64,000 nucleotides of DNA from Eumeta japonica (Eukaryota; Arthropoda; Insecta; Lepidoptera; Psychidae), in the NCBI GenBank assembly GCA_005406025.1, contig BGZK01001039.1:62001-126000 (forward strand), written 5' to 3'. This document shows, piece by piece, positions 45,600 to 57,109 of this stretch; the stretch's first letter is position 1; each line of letters starts with the position of its first letter. Made by a program: the position numbers and the translations under genes. A model generated the notes under the pieces. The model saw only the letters and a list, made by a program, of their open reading frames with translations, made no database searches and was not told where the DNA came from.

Positions 45600-47330
45600 A
45601 TACATAAACATAAGACGTGTTGAATCTATAATTAAAAACACAAATAAAACTCCCTTCTCACACCTCATGCCAAAAAATATAATTTGAAACCTACTTAAGT
45701 ATTGATTCTATCCGAAACTCGAATTAATGCAATTTAACTAGTCTAGCTTTTATACCACTATTTTTTTTCTACTGAAATATATCTACCCATCAGAACTAGT
45801 TCTTTTTGCTATAAGTTTCCTTGCTACATTTCTTATCTAATTTCCTGAATGTAAGAAAGAAATGAAACCGAACTTAGAAAAATTGACTGCAAATGTCAGT
45901 GGCATAATTATAGCTTTTTATCTAAGATGGCGACACATACCCGTGGTCTGTGAACTATGGCATTCCTTACACATGTAAGGGGAAGTCAAAACAAAACTGT
46001 CATTAAATTGTTAATTTATCTTTTTTGCATTATTTCCGCCACAAAATAATTGCTAACATTCTTTGTTTATACTAAAACGATTCATTGTTAATTACTCCAA
46101 TTGACAAAGAACCTATTTATGAAGCAGATATCATTTATACAACTGAAGAGCAGTTTATTTTTAATCGGTGGAGTGTTCCACCTCATCCATTACAATGTGA
46201 ATAAAAATAAAGCGAACATTATAAAATACAAAGCTTTATACAAATTTCACTCAATGATTACACGTAACCTTTATACAAAAAGTAGTCTTCTCTTCTCGCT
46301 TAAATTAAAGTTGTCAATCGCTTGTCAACGTGTCGTTTGCCTGGCACTGACGACACTAATTTCGACAGCCAAAGGAGCTAACGAGGACAACAGCTCTTGA
46401 TCGATGCTGTTCCTGGTGTATGTTTAATGAGCGTACGAAAAATGTATGAAATTGTAAAGTTTATAAACTAGAGGAAACACAGTCTTCAAATAATTCTGGG
46501 CTGGTAAATATCACCTCTTGCCCCCCAAATTGTGCCAGTATCGATGTCTCTACTACCAAAAATTAAAACATTCTACAATTCTATTTTACATTTCTAGAGT
46601 GCGTACACAGTGAAAGTTCATCCAGCACGTAGGTGGCTACGAATTGTCGATATCGCACTTCTAAAAAATATTTATTAAAATCACATCACTATGACTAAGC
46701 CACCGACTACCTACTAATTTGTGATGCATTTTTTTATGTGACAAAAGCACGGAAATAAAGACTATCCTGCTGTATTTCTTAGTAACATGATGTCTGGTAA
46801 AACGTATATCGAAGTATGATAAATTTATGTACAACAGTGGAACGGAACACCAGACCGGTCAAGCGAATTACTCTTGACCGTTTTTTTAATCATGTTTTTA
46901 ATTAATAGCCTAAGATAAGCTTACTGCGTGCGTAATTGACAGTTACCTGTAACATTAATTGATATATTGCATAATTTAACTAATAATTCGAGTATGTATT
47001 AATTATTTAGCAATTATTTCAATTTCTTAACTTTTTGTTTTTGAACATCCATATCTGTTTAACGCATAAGTCCGTTTATTTCAAAGAAATATTAAAAATC
47101 GACAGCTGTCGTTGCTATGTATGAGATCACTAGCATAGTACTATATTTACCTACCTGCCAACTTTTACTCCTGCGGCCTTAAAAGCAGAAATCGATTGCG
47201 ATTCCAGAATGAATTTGCGACACGAAGTTGTTGGGTATAAAAGAAATGTTATTCCTATATGCAATTTTGAGCAACTTTAAAGCTTTAGATTAAATTAAAA
47301 CTTTATACATTTATCGAGGGCCGATGACAT
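45600..47330. other. Intergenic, nothing recognised
   Basis: AT-rich. A 99-codon open frame at 46101-46400 has no splice context or composition that sets it apart. A short hairpin CGGTCAAG..CTTGACCG lies at 46857-46881. Confidence 0.5.
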
Positions 47331-47356
47331 TACAATAATATGATATAATTGAACTA

Positions 47357-48118
47357 GTCTGATGATGGAGCCAGAAGGTAGGCTCAGGAACTCTATAACG
47401 GAATAACATATCCTAGTCGTGTTTGAGCTTGTTAGAGTTGTCTTGAAATGTACTCTTACCATGAGTAATTTTTAGGGTCTGATGATGAAGCCGGAAGATA
47501 AGCACTAGCACTCCATAATAGAACAACGGAACCTAGTTGTATGTGTTCTTAATGGATTTTTTTTTAAGTTTACTTTGGCCGTAATTGGCTTTCAGGGTCT
47601 GATGATGGAGCCCGACAATTGGCACCGGAACTAACATATCATAACGGAACATCATATCCTAACCGTATTTGGGCTTGTTGGAATTGCCTAGAAATGTATT
47701 CTGATCATGATCGACTTTCAGGGTCTGATGATGGAGCTTCCTAACTTCTATCTCCATTATCCAGCCCTGAAAGCCAATCACGGTCAAAATGTATTCCACT
47801 ACAATACCAAAAAGCCCAAACACGGCTAGGCTGCGTTGTTTTATTATGGAGTACTAGCGCCTACCTTCATCATTGGACTCTGGAAATCAATCACAGTCAA
47901 AGTGTATTTCAAGACGATTCCGACAACCACGAACACCGCTCAGATATGTAGTTTCATTATGGAATACTAGTGCCTACCTTCGGACTGCATTATCAGGCCC
48001 TGAAAATCACTCATGGTGAGAGTCCATCTCAAGACAACTTACAAGCTCAAACACGACTGGGATACGTTATTCCGTTATAGAGTTCCTGTGCCTACCTTCT
48101 GGCTCCATCATCAGATCT
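47357..48118. repeat. Large foldback built from ~120-bp units in inverted halves
   Basis: GTCTGATGATGGAGCC-type unit starts occur at 47357, 47477, 47597 and 47723 (spacing 120, 120, 126). The second half carries the same units in reverse, with their heads near 47763, 47880, 47998 and 48116. The outer ends are nearly identical when folded: GATGATGGAGCCAGAAGGTA, GGAACTCTATAACGGAATAAC and CAGTCGTGTTTGAGCTTGT recur on the opposite strand. The centre is about 47740. Inner units are more diverged than outer ones. Non-coding. Confidence 0.85.
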
Positions 48119-48439
48119 GTCCAACCATATATTATTGCACTGTCATCGGTCCTCGATAAATATGCAAAGATTTCATTTAATATAACGATTTACATAAAAA
48201 AATAATTCTTCACTTTATACGAAATGCAAATGACGAAAAATCGATTGAAATCGTTTAAGAATCGCTAGAGATCAGTTTTCGCTTTGACAGTGTAATTTTA
48301 GAATAACTGCAAAATCGCGATCACTAACGGTTTTTTAATTCAAACATGCGATTAAATTTCATTTTGATAATTTAGTTATTTTATTGTAGAGACAACGCTG
48401 TTATTAGAAATACAATTAGCATTTCGAAATATTAAGTCG

Positions 48440-48560
48440 GGAACGACTGGAGTAATTTTCAAATCGTGTGAAATCAGAAATCGATTTCTTTTAGATAGCG
48501 AGGCCGCTGAATTCCGATGTCGGTGCTGGTCACGGTTCTGACTTAGGTTCGGCCCTCGGT
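48440..48560. repeat. Degenerate hexamer array, reverse orientation
   Basis: GAATTCCGATGTCGGTGCTGG and TCACGGTTCTGACTTAGG-like words; - strand translation RGPNLSQNRDQHRHRN shows the dipeptide period. Confidence 0.5.
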
Positions 48561-48992
48561 CCTTCACACCATCCCGTTTATATCGTCGCTTATACCGTTA
48601 GTCTTCGGCCCCTATTACATAAGTCATAACGGAGTGATAAGATGTTTTAGTAAGAATTAACTACCTTCTATACATATGCAAATCCCCACACCAAAATCCA
48701 TTCAATGGTTCTAGAAATCACCGCAGTCTTACTATGCACAAACAGACATGTGCCGTAAATATGACAAAAGTGTAACAACGTACTTTTTTCGTCTGTAGCG
48801 CATTTCCTTGTAATAATGGCTTTGGAACCCTATAATGTGCATGGTCGACATGCTCTTGGCCAGTTTTTTTTAATTAGGAGTACATAATGTAGATCTAACT
48901 CCGTCCGTGGCCTCGTCCGTGTGGACGTAGAATTAATTCTTTCATTCTGCATAATATCAACCGTTCACGCTCTCGATCACGATGCCGACGCC

Positions 48993-49179
48993 CAGTGGCG
49001 ACGCTACACCACTCGTGGACGTCGGCGACATCAGGTTTGCGAGGCCTCTTTTTAATAATTTGTAGGCAAAACTTTTTGCGAGGCCTCTTTTTAATAACTT
49101 GTAGGCAAAACTTTTTTGTTTGCGAGGCCCCTTCAGGCGCGAGGCCGTCGGCGGTCGCCGACGCCTAGCGCCGCCACTG
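48993..49179. mobile_element. hAT-type MITE with intact 8-bp target duplication
   Basis: The left end CAGTGGCGACGCTA (48993-49006) and the right end TAGCGCCGCCACTG (49166-49179) are inverted repeats with one mismatch. CCGACGCC flanks both sides (48985-48992 and 49180-49187), an 8-bp duplication as made by hAT transposases. Inside is a ~41-bp direct duplication starting GCGAGGCCTCTTTTTAATAA (from about 49038 and 49078). Confidence 0.85.
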
Positions 49180-49189
49180 CCGACGCCCG

Positions 49190-49495
49190 CGCTTGATCCT
49201 CGTTCCGATTCTGGTCACGGTCCCGCTTGTGATTTCGAACATTTCGAAGTGGGTAGATTCCGAGTTCGTTCCCGCTTTCAAAATTGATTTCCGTATCGCT
49301 TCTTTCAAATTCCAACAATGATTCCAGTCAAGACATTAATTATTAGTTATTAACTTTAATGTCAGTCCCACACTCGATTTGAACTTTTGTTCCGTTATCC
49401 ATTTCGACCCCTCCCGGTCTCAAATCTCGATTCTGCTCTCTGTCTCGCTTGAATTTAGTTTCTGCTGCCGATCATGATTTCGATTCGTACAAAGC
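49190..49495. repeat. Degenerate hexamer arrays, reverse orientation
   Basis: Two patches (49190-49310 and 49375-49495) with CGTTCCGATTCTGGTCACGG and CAAATCTCGATTCTGC-type words. The - strand translation NHKRDRDQNRNEDQ shows the period. The hAT MITE is inserted just upstream. Confidence 0.5.
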
Positions 49496-49499
49496 CAGG

Positions 49500-50850
49500 G
49501 CAAATGCTAGCAACAAGATTAAATTTAGTGTATATCATAGCTATCCATAAACAAGACTGAAATTAGTTATCTTAAACACAGCATTTTAATTAAAGGCAAT
49601 AAAACAAACGAAAGTTAAATGAATTTTTTTTTTTTTTGCAATCTACCTATATGATAATAATAATATACAAATCCGATACAAGAAAAAAAATATCTGGTAC
49701 TAACTTAATAACACCCTAATTAATATAGCTACTCACATGTAAGAATTCAGTAACTATTGAAAACACAGGATTTTAGTCAAATATGACAAAACCAAAGAAA
49801 GTTATGTGGAAAGTTTTTTTCTAATATTAATAATCTAAGTTACCAAAAAGTATATTTCTATATTTACGTATAGATAAAACAAGACAAAAGAAAATATAAT
49901 CCGTACAAACAGGAATATGGACGTGAAGTACTGAGTCAAAATGATATATTCTTCTAACTCGAAAAACAACTAATGATTTAAATAGATTTATGAGAGCGAT
50001 TTTTATTGTTATAAAAAATATGTACTAAAGTTGGGTTAATAATACTTAATAGAAGAAAAAAATGTATATTCACTTCATAATAATTCTTTATTTAGACAAA
50101 GATTAAATTCATTTAACATTTAATTTGAACACAGTTCTTCTCACTATCAGTTTATTGCATTACAAAAATTATAAATAAATTATATAATACATATAGTGAA
50201 ATGTCAACATAAGTACTTCACAAAACAGTCTTCACAGTTTTGATGAATGAGGTAAAAAATGGTATCATATGAATGTAGTAAATTGGTAATTAATGTAGAC
50301 ATTAAAAACGTTCACAGTAATACATACTTTTACATCACTAGTGGAGAAAGAGACTTAATCGCTTTTTGATATCGACAAAAATGTATATATTTGTCAACAA
50401 CTATAAATATGTACTATAAGATTTTTTCACCAATAAATAGAATTTAATTGAAGATTAAAGACACAATAAATAAAAAAACAAAATCGTGAAAGATTCAATA
50501 ATATGTATTAAAGGTGAAATTGAACTTAAAATTATTAAATTTATATCAATGTATCATTAATACTGTATACTTAAACTACTTAGATGAAATCAGTCTTATA
50601 AAGAAAATATTACATTATTTTGTAATAAAATTATTACCTTTGCAGGCGATAATTATTGAAAGAAAATATTTACAAACTAGAGAAACTAATAAATCAATTC
50701 ATTATATAGTTATCACAATATACATAAATCACAAAATATCACATACAATTTCATATCTACACTATTAAAAATACATTCAGGACCAGCCTGTTTAATAAAA
50801 ACTAAAATAAGCATAATTATTTGAAAAAAACGTCTTTGCTACTTATTTAT
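49500..50850. other. Intergenic, nothing recognised
   Basis: Very AT-rich with a T-run at about 49626-49639. No supported exon. Confidence 0.5.
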
Positions 50851-50856
50851 ACCTGA

Positions 50857-51160
50857 AACAAATCATTGCGCCATTTGTTGGGCATCTTACAAGAGTTCCG
50901 TTCACAACAAAACAAATTTGCTGTTCTCGAAAACGACTTATTAAAAAACTGCTTTAGATTTTTGATTAAGGAAAAGTATAAACATTATAAAAACAAGCGC
51001 GACTTGACGGAAAATCCCGCCAAACACGAGGCCGCAAGCCCGCACAATGCACCAAAGGAATGCCACTTACAACCTGATGTGATTTTACCCACACTTCGGA
51101 TTATTCTCGAAGGCTTTGGTTCAAAAGTCGTGGATGAGGCAGGAGATAGCCGACGAGGTT
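50857..51160 (+). CDS. Weak candidate exon of unknown function
   Basis: An open frame from just after a TGA to a donor (GACGAG then GTTTGT at about 51160) is less AT-rich than its surroundings in its second half. The translation includes LLKNCFRFLIKEKYKHYKNK, RDLTENPAKHEAASPHN and PDVILPTLRIILEGFGSKV. I do not recognise it. The - strand is also open through the GC-richer half, so coding direction is not certain. No partner exon was found. Confidence 0.2.
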
Positions 51161-51199
51161 TGTTTGTTTTTATTGAATTTTCAGCATCGATTTAACAAT

Positions 51200-52800
51200 G
51201 TAATCGTCAATTTTCACTTATACGACTTTGAATAAAACTTCCCTATATGACATTTTACTATATGAAATGAATTATTTTTTATAATTTAATTTTGAACAAA
51301 CTGTAGGTAACTGGTCTTGCAACTATGACGTCATTAAAAGTGTCTACTTGCAATGTACAACTTTGCCGCCTTTCATTTTGAATTAATATCAGTATAAAAA
51401 TATCTTAATTCTTCTTAAAAGCCTTAGTATTTTTAATTATCTCCTAATTAAGAAGCGATCCAAAAGAATTTACCTCATCTACATCAAGACAAAATGTTAT
51501 CCTGAAACCGTCACCAAGACTGAACAGACCTATCTCTAAAAATATAACGTCTCAGGAGGCGATCTGTAATAAGTCAATTCAAATAACAGAAAACCGTCTG
51601 TCATAATCAGCAGCCGTTAAAATTAGATTTCTTCCCGGTGAACAATTTTATACATTTTATTGAACCTATCACAAAGAAAAATTGATTATTCAACTTCACA
51701 AATTCATTCTCCGAGTAAATTATTTTAATCTATACTACGAAAAATTCATGTTACGAAATCTATTTGTCTACCCAATAACATTTGTCGCAACGGCTTACGT
51801 CTTCACGGCGACGATCGTATCCAGTTCATTATTTTCATACTAATCAAAAATTGAGGTTCCTGGTACTATTCAATATACTTGTTTACATACTATTAAAGTT
51901 AATGGCTAGATAAATATAAAATTGACATATTTTTTGGAAGTAATAAAAAAAAATATGAAGAATACTAATGTAAGTGCATATTAAATGCGCGGATTAAAAT
52001 TTTCTCACCGAATTATTTCTAAGATAAAGACAATGATTCCGCCAGGCTTCAGTGACATGGTATAATTGGACAGAATTTTGAATTACTTTTTAAGTATATG
52101 CGCTAAAGAGCTTATAAGCTTATTAAGTTCATTGTTTCAGAAAAAAAATCAATTAAGGCAATCACATTAACATAATACATTACTAGTTTCATGGTATGAA
52201 AACACGCTCGCGCATGCGTAGTCACCGTGTATATGACAACTCGAGAAACTGAAATGCTTATTTAGCGGTTTCAGATGTTAGATCGTGATAAATCGTAATC
52301 GTAAATAGATAATTTCTTTGTTTTGACGCTGAATATGTCGTATGTGAATATAATTATATTCTTGGTGTATCGTTTTCTATTCAAAAACTATTAAGAAAAC
52401 TTAAGAAAAAAAAGTGAAAACAAAATGTACAGTACCACCCATAAAATTCTGCCGCTGTGAAGTTAGTCACGAAACCATCGCAACGACCTAAAGTAGGAAT
52501 GCGGGGAGAGCGCTAGACATGCTCAGTAGGCCGCAGTATTTAAGTGGGTTATGGTAGTGTCACATAATACAATGCGTGTTACCTGTGCAAATGCGTGTGA
52601 CGTGTGTTACTACTATCCAGGTACGTACATCGAAGCCAAACAATGATCGCTTAAAATATAGCCGATTGACTTGTACAAACAACTGTCATTTATAGTGCTT
52701 TACTGTTGAAAGTAAACATATTAAGATACTGCTAATTGTTAAAAATATGATCTGTAACGGCTGAATAACGTCATTTAAGTCCCTGAAGTCGCCACAATAA
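51200..52800. other. Intergenic, possible 5' flank of the 52.8-kb exon
   Basis: AT-rich. At 52430-52630 the composition becomes mixed (GAATGCGGGGAGAGCGCTAG), which could be promoter or 5' UTR, but no clear TATA/initiator pair was seen. Confidence 0.4.
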
Positions 52801-52808
52801 CGTATAAC

Positions 52809-52870
52809 ATGCACGGTCACTTGTGCGCGTGGGCGAGATTGCTTTTCATAATTTGCAACTATTTATTTGG
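52809..52870 (+). CDS. Candidate first coding exon with signal peptide
   Basis: ATG at 52809 opens 20 codons plus 2 nt up to a GTATGT donor at 52871. The product MHGHLCAWARLLFIICNYLF looks like a signal peptide or membrane anchor, with a hydrophobic core after a short basic start. No downstream + strand exon was recognised, so the mature protein is unknown; it may lie beyond the window. Confidence 0.3.
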
Positions 52871-53635
52871 GTATGTAATTCATTCCCTTTATTTGACATC
52901 TGAACGTATACGTATATCAATAGAACGAAGTATATAAACTTTAGTACCTGTAATTAAAAAAAAAGTTCAGCCAGAATGTCGATCGAGCTAATCAAACGCA
53001 GTAAGCGGAATCTTTTTTAAATACCCTAGAAATTGTGTGACCATCTAATTATTGATTCGTACACTTAAAACGCACTTAAAAAAATATTTAAAGTCTATGG
53101 GACCGTTAGTTTTAAGAACTGATGTGGAGGTTGCGTAACGATTTCTACATCACTTTACTACTATAATTCAAAAGAACACAACTCAATAACACTTAAAAAT
53201 ATTTAAACTAATTATTTGATAATTCATTAATTGTTACTTCATAATAGGGAATATTTGTTCAAGTACACAATTGTTAAACAAATTCTCGTTTTGTACAATG
53301 CCCTTATCGCTTTCATTAAAAAAATACTACTTACGATACGGACGTATACACTTAATTGTCTTTAGCTGAAAAATTAAGAAATTAGTGTTATTTATACCTT
53401 TATATTAATATTTCAATAAACTACGACATATATTAATTTGATACTTGAATAAATATCATATAAATAATTATAATTATAGTATAAATAAGGCTAATTTCTT
53501 ATTTATCGTGTCAAGTGCAATAGTTCATTTGTAATAAAACAAGAATCATAAAATACAACTACGTAAATTAATAACGGGAAAAAAAGACATGCCTTGAATT
53601 CTTTTTATGGTACGGAGATGAGTTAACCCTAAACA
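52871..53635. other. Intergenic, nothing recognised
   Basis: AT-rich; would include the 3' UTR of the - strand gene ending at 53636. Confidence 0.5.
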
Positions 53636-56631
53636 CTAAACATTGGTCGAAGGCTGTGCTAAATCGGCAAACATGTCAAATAAACAATCACGAGTCGAGT
53701 GATAGTCGTTCAAGTCGTTAGAGAACTTGCGCAGATAAGTCACGAAGTCCTTACTTAGCCAGGCTTCCTTGGCGGCCGGGGCACCACACAACGCCACCGG
53801 ATTGCAGCCCAGCACCTTGGGCAACCTTTCACCGCAAACGTGGCAGAAAGTATGAACGCTCTCTTCCGCCGGTTCCGGTATGGTCAAGAAGTACAGCTCC
53901 CGTTTCAACTGCGTGGGCAGCCTCAGTTCTTCGATACGGTCCGGGAAACGGCTGTACCTCTGGCTGAGTATCTTCAAGGTCAGGTCTTTCAGCTTCTCCA
54001 TTCGCGTCTCGATCCTGCACACGCGTTCGAGGTTCGTCGGCGTCTTCAGGAAGTCAAATATCAAGCGCTCCCCGGTGCAGGTGTCGGAGGCTTTGAAGTT
54101 GTGCTTAGATTTCGGACTCAGCACCAGGACGCTCTGCCCAGGGTTGAGTTTGTGTAAAATGTGACTATCCTGCGCGCAATCCTTGACCGATACGAAGCAA
54201 TATCTACTGGTGGTGTTAATGAACCGCACCATTTCGTACTCCAGTAAGCAGAACAAGCCCATTTTGAGTAAGATAGCGAACTTGTTGTATCTTTCGGCTT
54301 CGACGTGCCAATGGCATCTGGAATCGGAAATAAAAATTCATTAATATTTCAATATTCCGAAAAATTTCACTACTACATTTTGAAATTTTTCTGCCGTGGT
54401 TGCAACTATTTTCAATTCCTTCAGAGATAATTATTCAGAAAGAATTTATTTAAAAATAAGTAAAAGCTTTTTTAACAGTATAGCAATACACACAGCACGT
54501 AATACACGTATTCACGGTTGTATCTGATGCAGCTGTAATAGAAAATACCGTCGCAACCACGGCTTGCAAAACTACAGACGATTGCAGCCGTACAACTCCA
54601 CAAGCTTAATGAGACGCACGGAAATAATGTGCCAACCGAGGATGGCAAGCGAGCGAATGTCGTGAGCGCAATGAGCGTGAGCGAGATCGCCGCACTGGCC
54701 GCGTCGTGGTCGTGCACACCTCCTTAAGCTAGCGGAGTCGCACACACGGGCATCTTACTTCATAAACAATAGTTTACAGCACGTCCCAGCGGCAATGGAC
54801 CTTACAACTCGGAGCCCTCTCGTGGGCGACCGTCTACACCAGCAGCAGAGCACACGGCACTGATGTTCAAAGAGCGCTATCAACATTTATACAATATCTT
54901 CGCTTTCGCTCAGCGTCAGCGCAAGCCATTTGTCTAAGTCCGCAAGCATTTACATAACACTAGTGTAGCAGCAGGCCACCGCGTGGCCCGAGTTGGCCTC
55001 GTGCATTTTCCATGAAGTACGTATCGCATTCGCGCATTGAAGTCGGCTTATTATTTTGACTCGACTGGTTGCCATTATATTATGAATTCACTAAAACGGA
55101 ACTAACCTCGGAATGTGTTGTAAAAGGTACTGTTAACACTGCTATGAGAATACTAACATTCTCGATAATTGCTTTTAGGTAAAATTTAAGCATGCTTTCG
55201 AACACGGAGCGATTAAGTGTTTCAAAAAATAATTGAATAGTATCTACGTCTGCCTATTCTAAGCATTCTAAACTAAATCAGGTATGATGACCTGTCTTGC
55301 TGTCTTCTACATTCTTTATGCGACTTAATAAATATCAGTCCATCTCGACTTTTATGTGTGGAATTAATACAAGTAAAAGGAGGACGGTCTCAAAAAATGC
55401 AATCTGTCAACTTTTTTGATTTTTATAAACCAATTAATATTTTTTTTTAACCATTTCGATACTTACTATAGAAAAATGCAAGAGACCGATTTCAAAATTA
55501 TTTTTAGATACCTTTAAGTACTCGATAGTCTTGTATACCTTAAAAGCAAGTACTTTTTAAAAGTCAAACAGGGAAAGAGAAAATTTGGTAAAACCAAATG
55601 TGCATGTCTTCTTAAGCGCTCGTGCCATACGTATGCTATTTAAAATTAAAGGTTTATGATAACATATGAGCTTTTCACTAAAAATCTATTTTATTTTTGA
55701 TCTTACTACTGCCATCTGTTGGCAATTATAAAATAAAAACAACTTCAAGCTCAATTTATTTTTGTAATTGCCAACAGATGGCAATAATAACATAAAACGT
55801 TCATTTTTCAATCTCTTAAAATATTTGAGCAAAATGACAGATCAAAACATGAATAATTGCGAGTTAAAAAATTCAATTACAGCTAATTGGTACTATCCGA
55901 GGCGGATTAAACGTTGAGAGCGCCGTAGGCAAGCATTTCATCGGCGCCCCTAAATTAAAAATAACTAATACTAGTACTAGTAGTAGTAGTAGTAAAAATT
56001 TAATGACTGTAGTTGGCGTTATTACATGTGTGGTACACAATTGATTTTATGCTATATTATATATTTTTATTTTGCAATTCCGCCCGCGCGCCCCTTTGTA
56101 CCCTCGCGCCCCTAGGCACGTGCCTAGTTTGCCTTAAGGATAATCCGCCACTGGGTACTATATCAAGTTGTGATTTTCAATACAATTCTTCCCAATCGAT
56201 TAGTGATGAGATTGAAAAAAGAAATTAAGTTTAAAAGTTAAATAGTTTTTCAGTTATCGTGATTACATGGGATTTTCAGGCGATAGTAGAAGCATACCTA
56301 CGCTCGCGCTTAAGGCGTGCAAAAGTCAAATTACATAACTAGATATATTCTAGATACATATTTTTGTAACAATGAGGCAGGAGAAATAAGTTAAATTTTC
56401 AATCCATGTTTCGTATTTTTTTTTTTTTTTGGTAAAATAATTAGAGTTAAAATTATTTATAACAAAATGAAAAGAAAACAATAACTCAAATATACAAAGT
56501 ACATTAAGTTTTTTTTTTTAATTTGTCTGAAAAAAAAATTAAAATAATATTGGCAATTACCTAAACTTCTCTATTTTGGTTTTGAAATATTCAGAAAACG
56601 TTTTTTCATTCATACCATCCATTACATTGAC
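53636..56631 (-). CDS. Protein with SOCS-box-like segment, last two exons (5' partial)
   Basis: Exons are 56631-56561 (71 nt) and 54317-53636, with TAG at 53636-53638. The junction (AAGTTTAG|GTAATT, then TTCCAG|ATGCCA) is in phase. The first exon reads VNVMDGMNEKTFSEYFKTKI, and the second begins CHWHVEAERYNKFAILLKMG, somewhat like an ankyrin-repeat end. At about 54004-53888 the chain reads LKDLTLKILSQRYSRF..IEELRLPTQLKRELYFL. It resembles a SOCS box: a BC-box-like L..L.L.I start for Elongin B/C and an LP..LK..L Cul5-box-like end. If right, the protein would present substrates to a Cullin-5 ubiquitin ligase. A tail with four cysteines (FCHVCGERLPKVLGC then C) follows. Unlike most SOCS proteins the box is not C-terminal: about 80 residues follow. 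Exact family unknown. Confidence 0.6.
54480..55060. other. GC-rich block in the SOCS-box gene intron
   Basis: CpG-rich sequence (GAGCGAATGTCGTGAGCGC, GTCCCAGCGGCAATGG, CAGGCCACCGCGTGGCCC) in an AT-rich intron. No coding frame with splice support. It could be a mobile element, an alternative promoter or a noncoding exon. Confidence 0.25.
55710..55783. repeat. Perfect 19-bp inverted repeat (TGCCATCTGTTGGCAATTA)
   Basis: Left arm 55710-55728, exact complement at 55765-55783, 36-nt A/T-rich spacer. The CCATCTGTTGGC word is common at insect repeat ends, so this is probably a tiny MITE. Confidence 0.85.
55897..56153. mobile_element. hAT-type MITE with 8-bp target duplication (~257 bp)
   Basis: The left end CCGAGGCGGATTAA (55897-55910) and the complement of the right end CAGTGGCGGATTAT (56153-56140) match at 11 of 14 positions. 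GGTACTAT is duplicated at 55889-55896 and 56154-56161. GC-rich subterminal blocks (GGCGCCCCTAAAT, GCGCCCCTAGGCACGTGCC) surround an AT-rich middle with a (TAG)n patch. Confidence 0.8.
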
Positions 56632-57109
56632 CTGAAAAAAAATCAATCACATGAATGAAACTGCTTCTATTAATACAGAGTTTGATATGACATCTGGATA
56701 TTCTTACAGGAAATAGTAATGAACCGTATAAGGCAAAAAGGTAAAGGAAAAACAAAATATTTAAAATTAAAAATTAATTATTCATTGTAATTATTCGATA
56801 CAGGTTTAAAAGTTTGATAATAATTGGATATTATTGCATTTCTATGAGAATTTCTCAGAGAATGACCGACGCTGTGTGGCGGTAAGGGTCATATGTCAAG
56901 GTAAAATTTCGTAAGCGAAGGTTTTAAATAGGAAGGGTAGGTATCGATAGAAAAAATGAGACGAACATGGTAGGTAAATAGTGAAAAGCTCCAAACTCGT
57001 TCATCAACATCCATCCGGAGCATCGTCGTCTTACGTAAGGCACGCTGAGACAAACTTCCGCGCCTGATGTTCAACAAATCTGGAAGTGAGATTGGTCACA
57101 CGTCTCTCA
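56632..57109. other. Upstream intron of the SOCS-box gene, nothing recognised
   Basis: AT-rich, no further upstream exon of the - strand gene could be identified. Confidence 0.45.

Noticed and set aside
46101..46400. 99-codon + strand open frame with a hydrophobic stretch
   Set aside because: No splice or promoter context, composition like surrounding noncoding DNA; chance is the better explanation.
46857..46881. Hairpin followed by a T-run, like a rho-independent terminator
   Set aside because: The window is from an animal nuclear genome; the structure has no meaning as a bacterial terminator.
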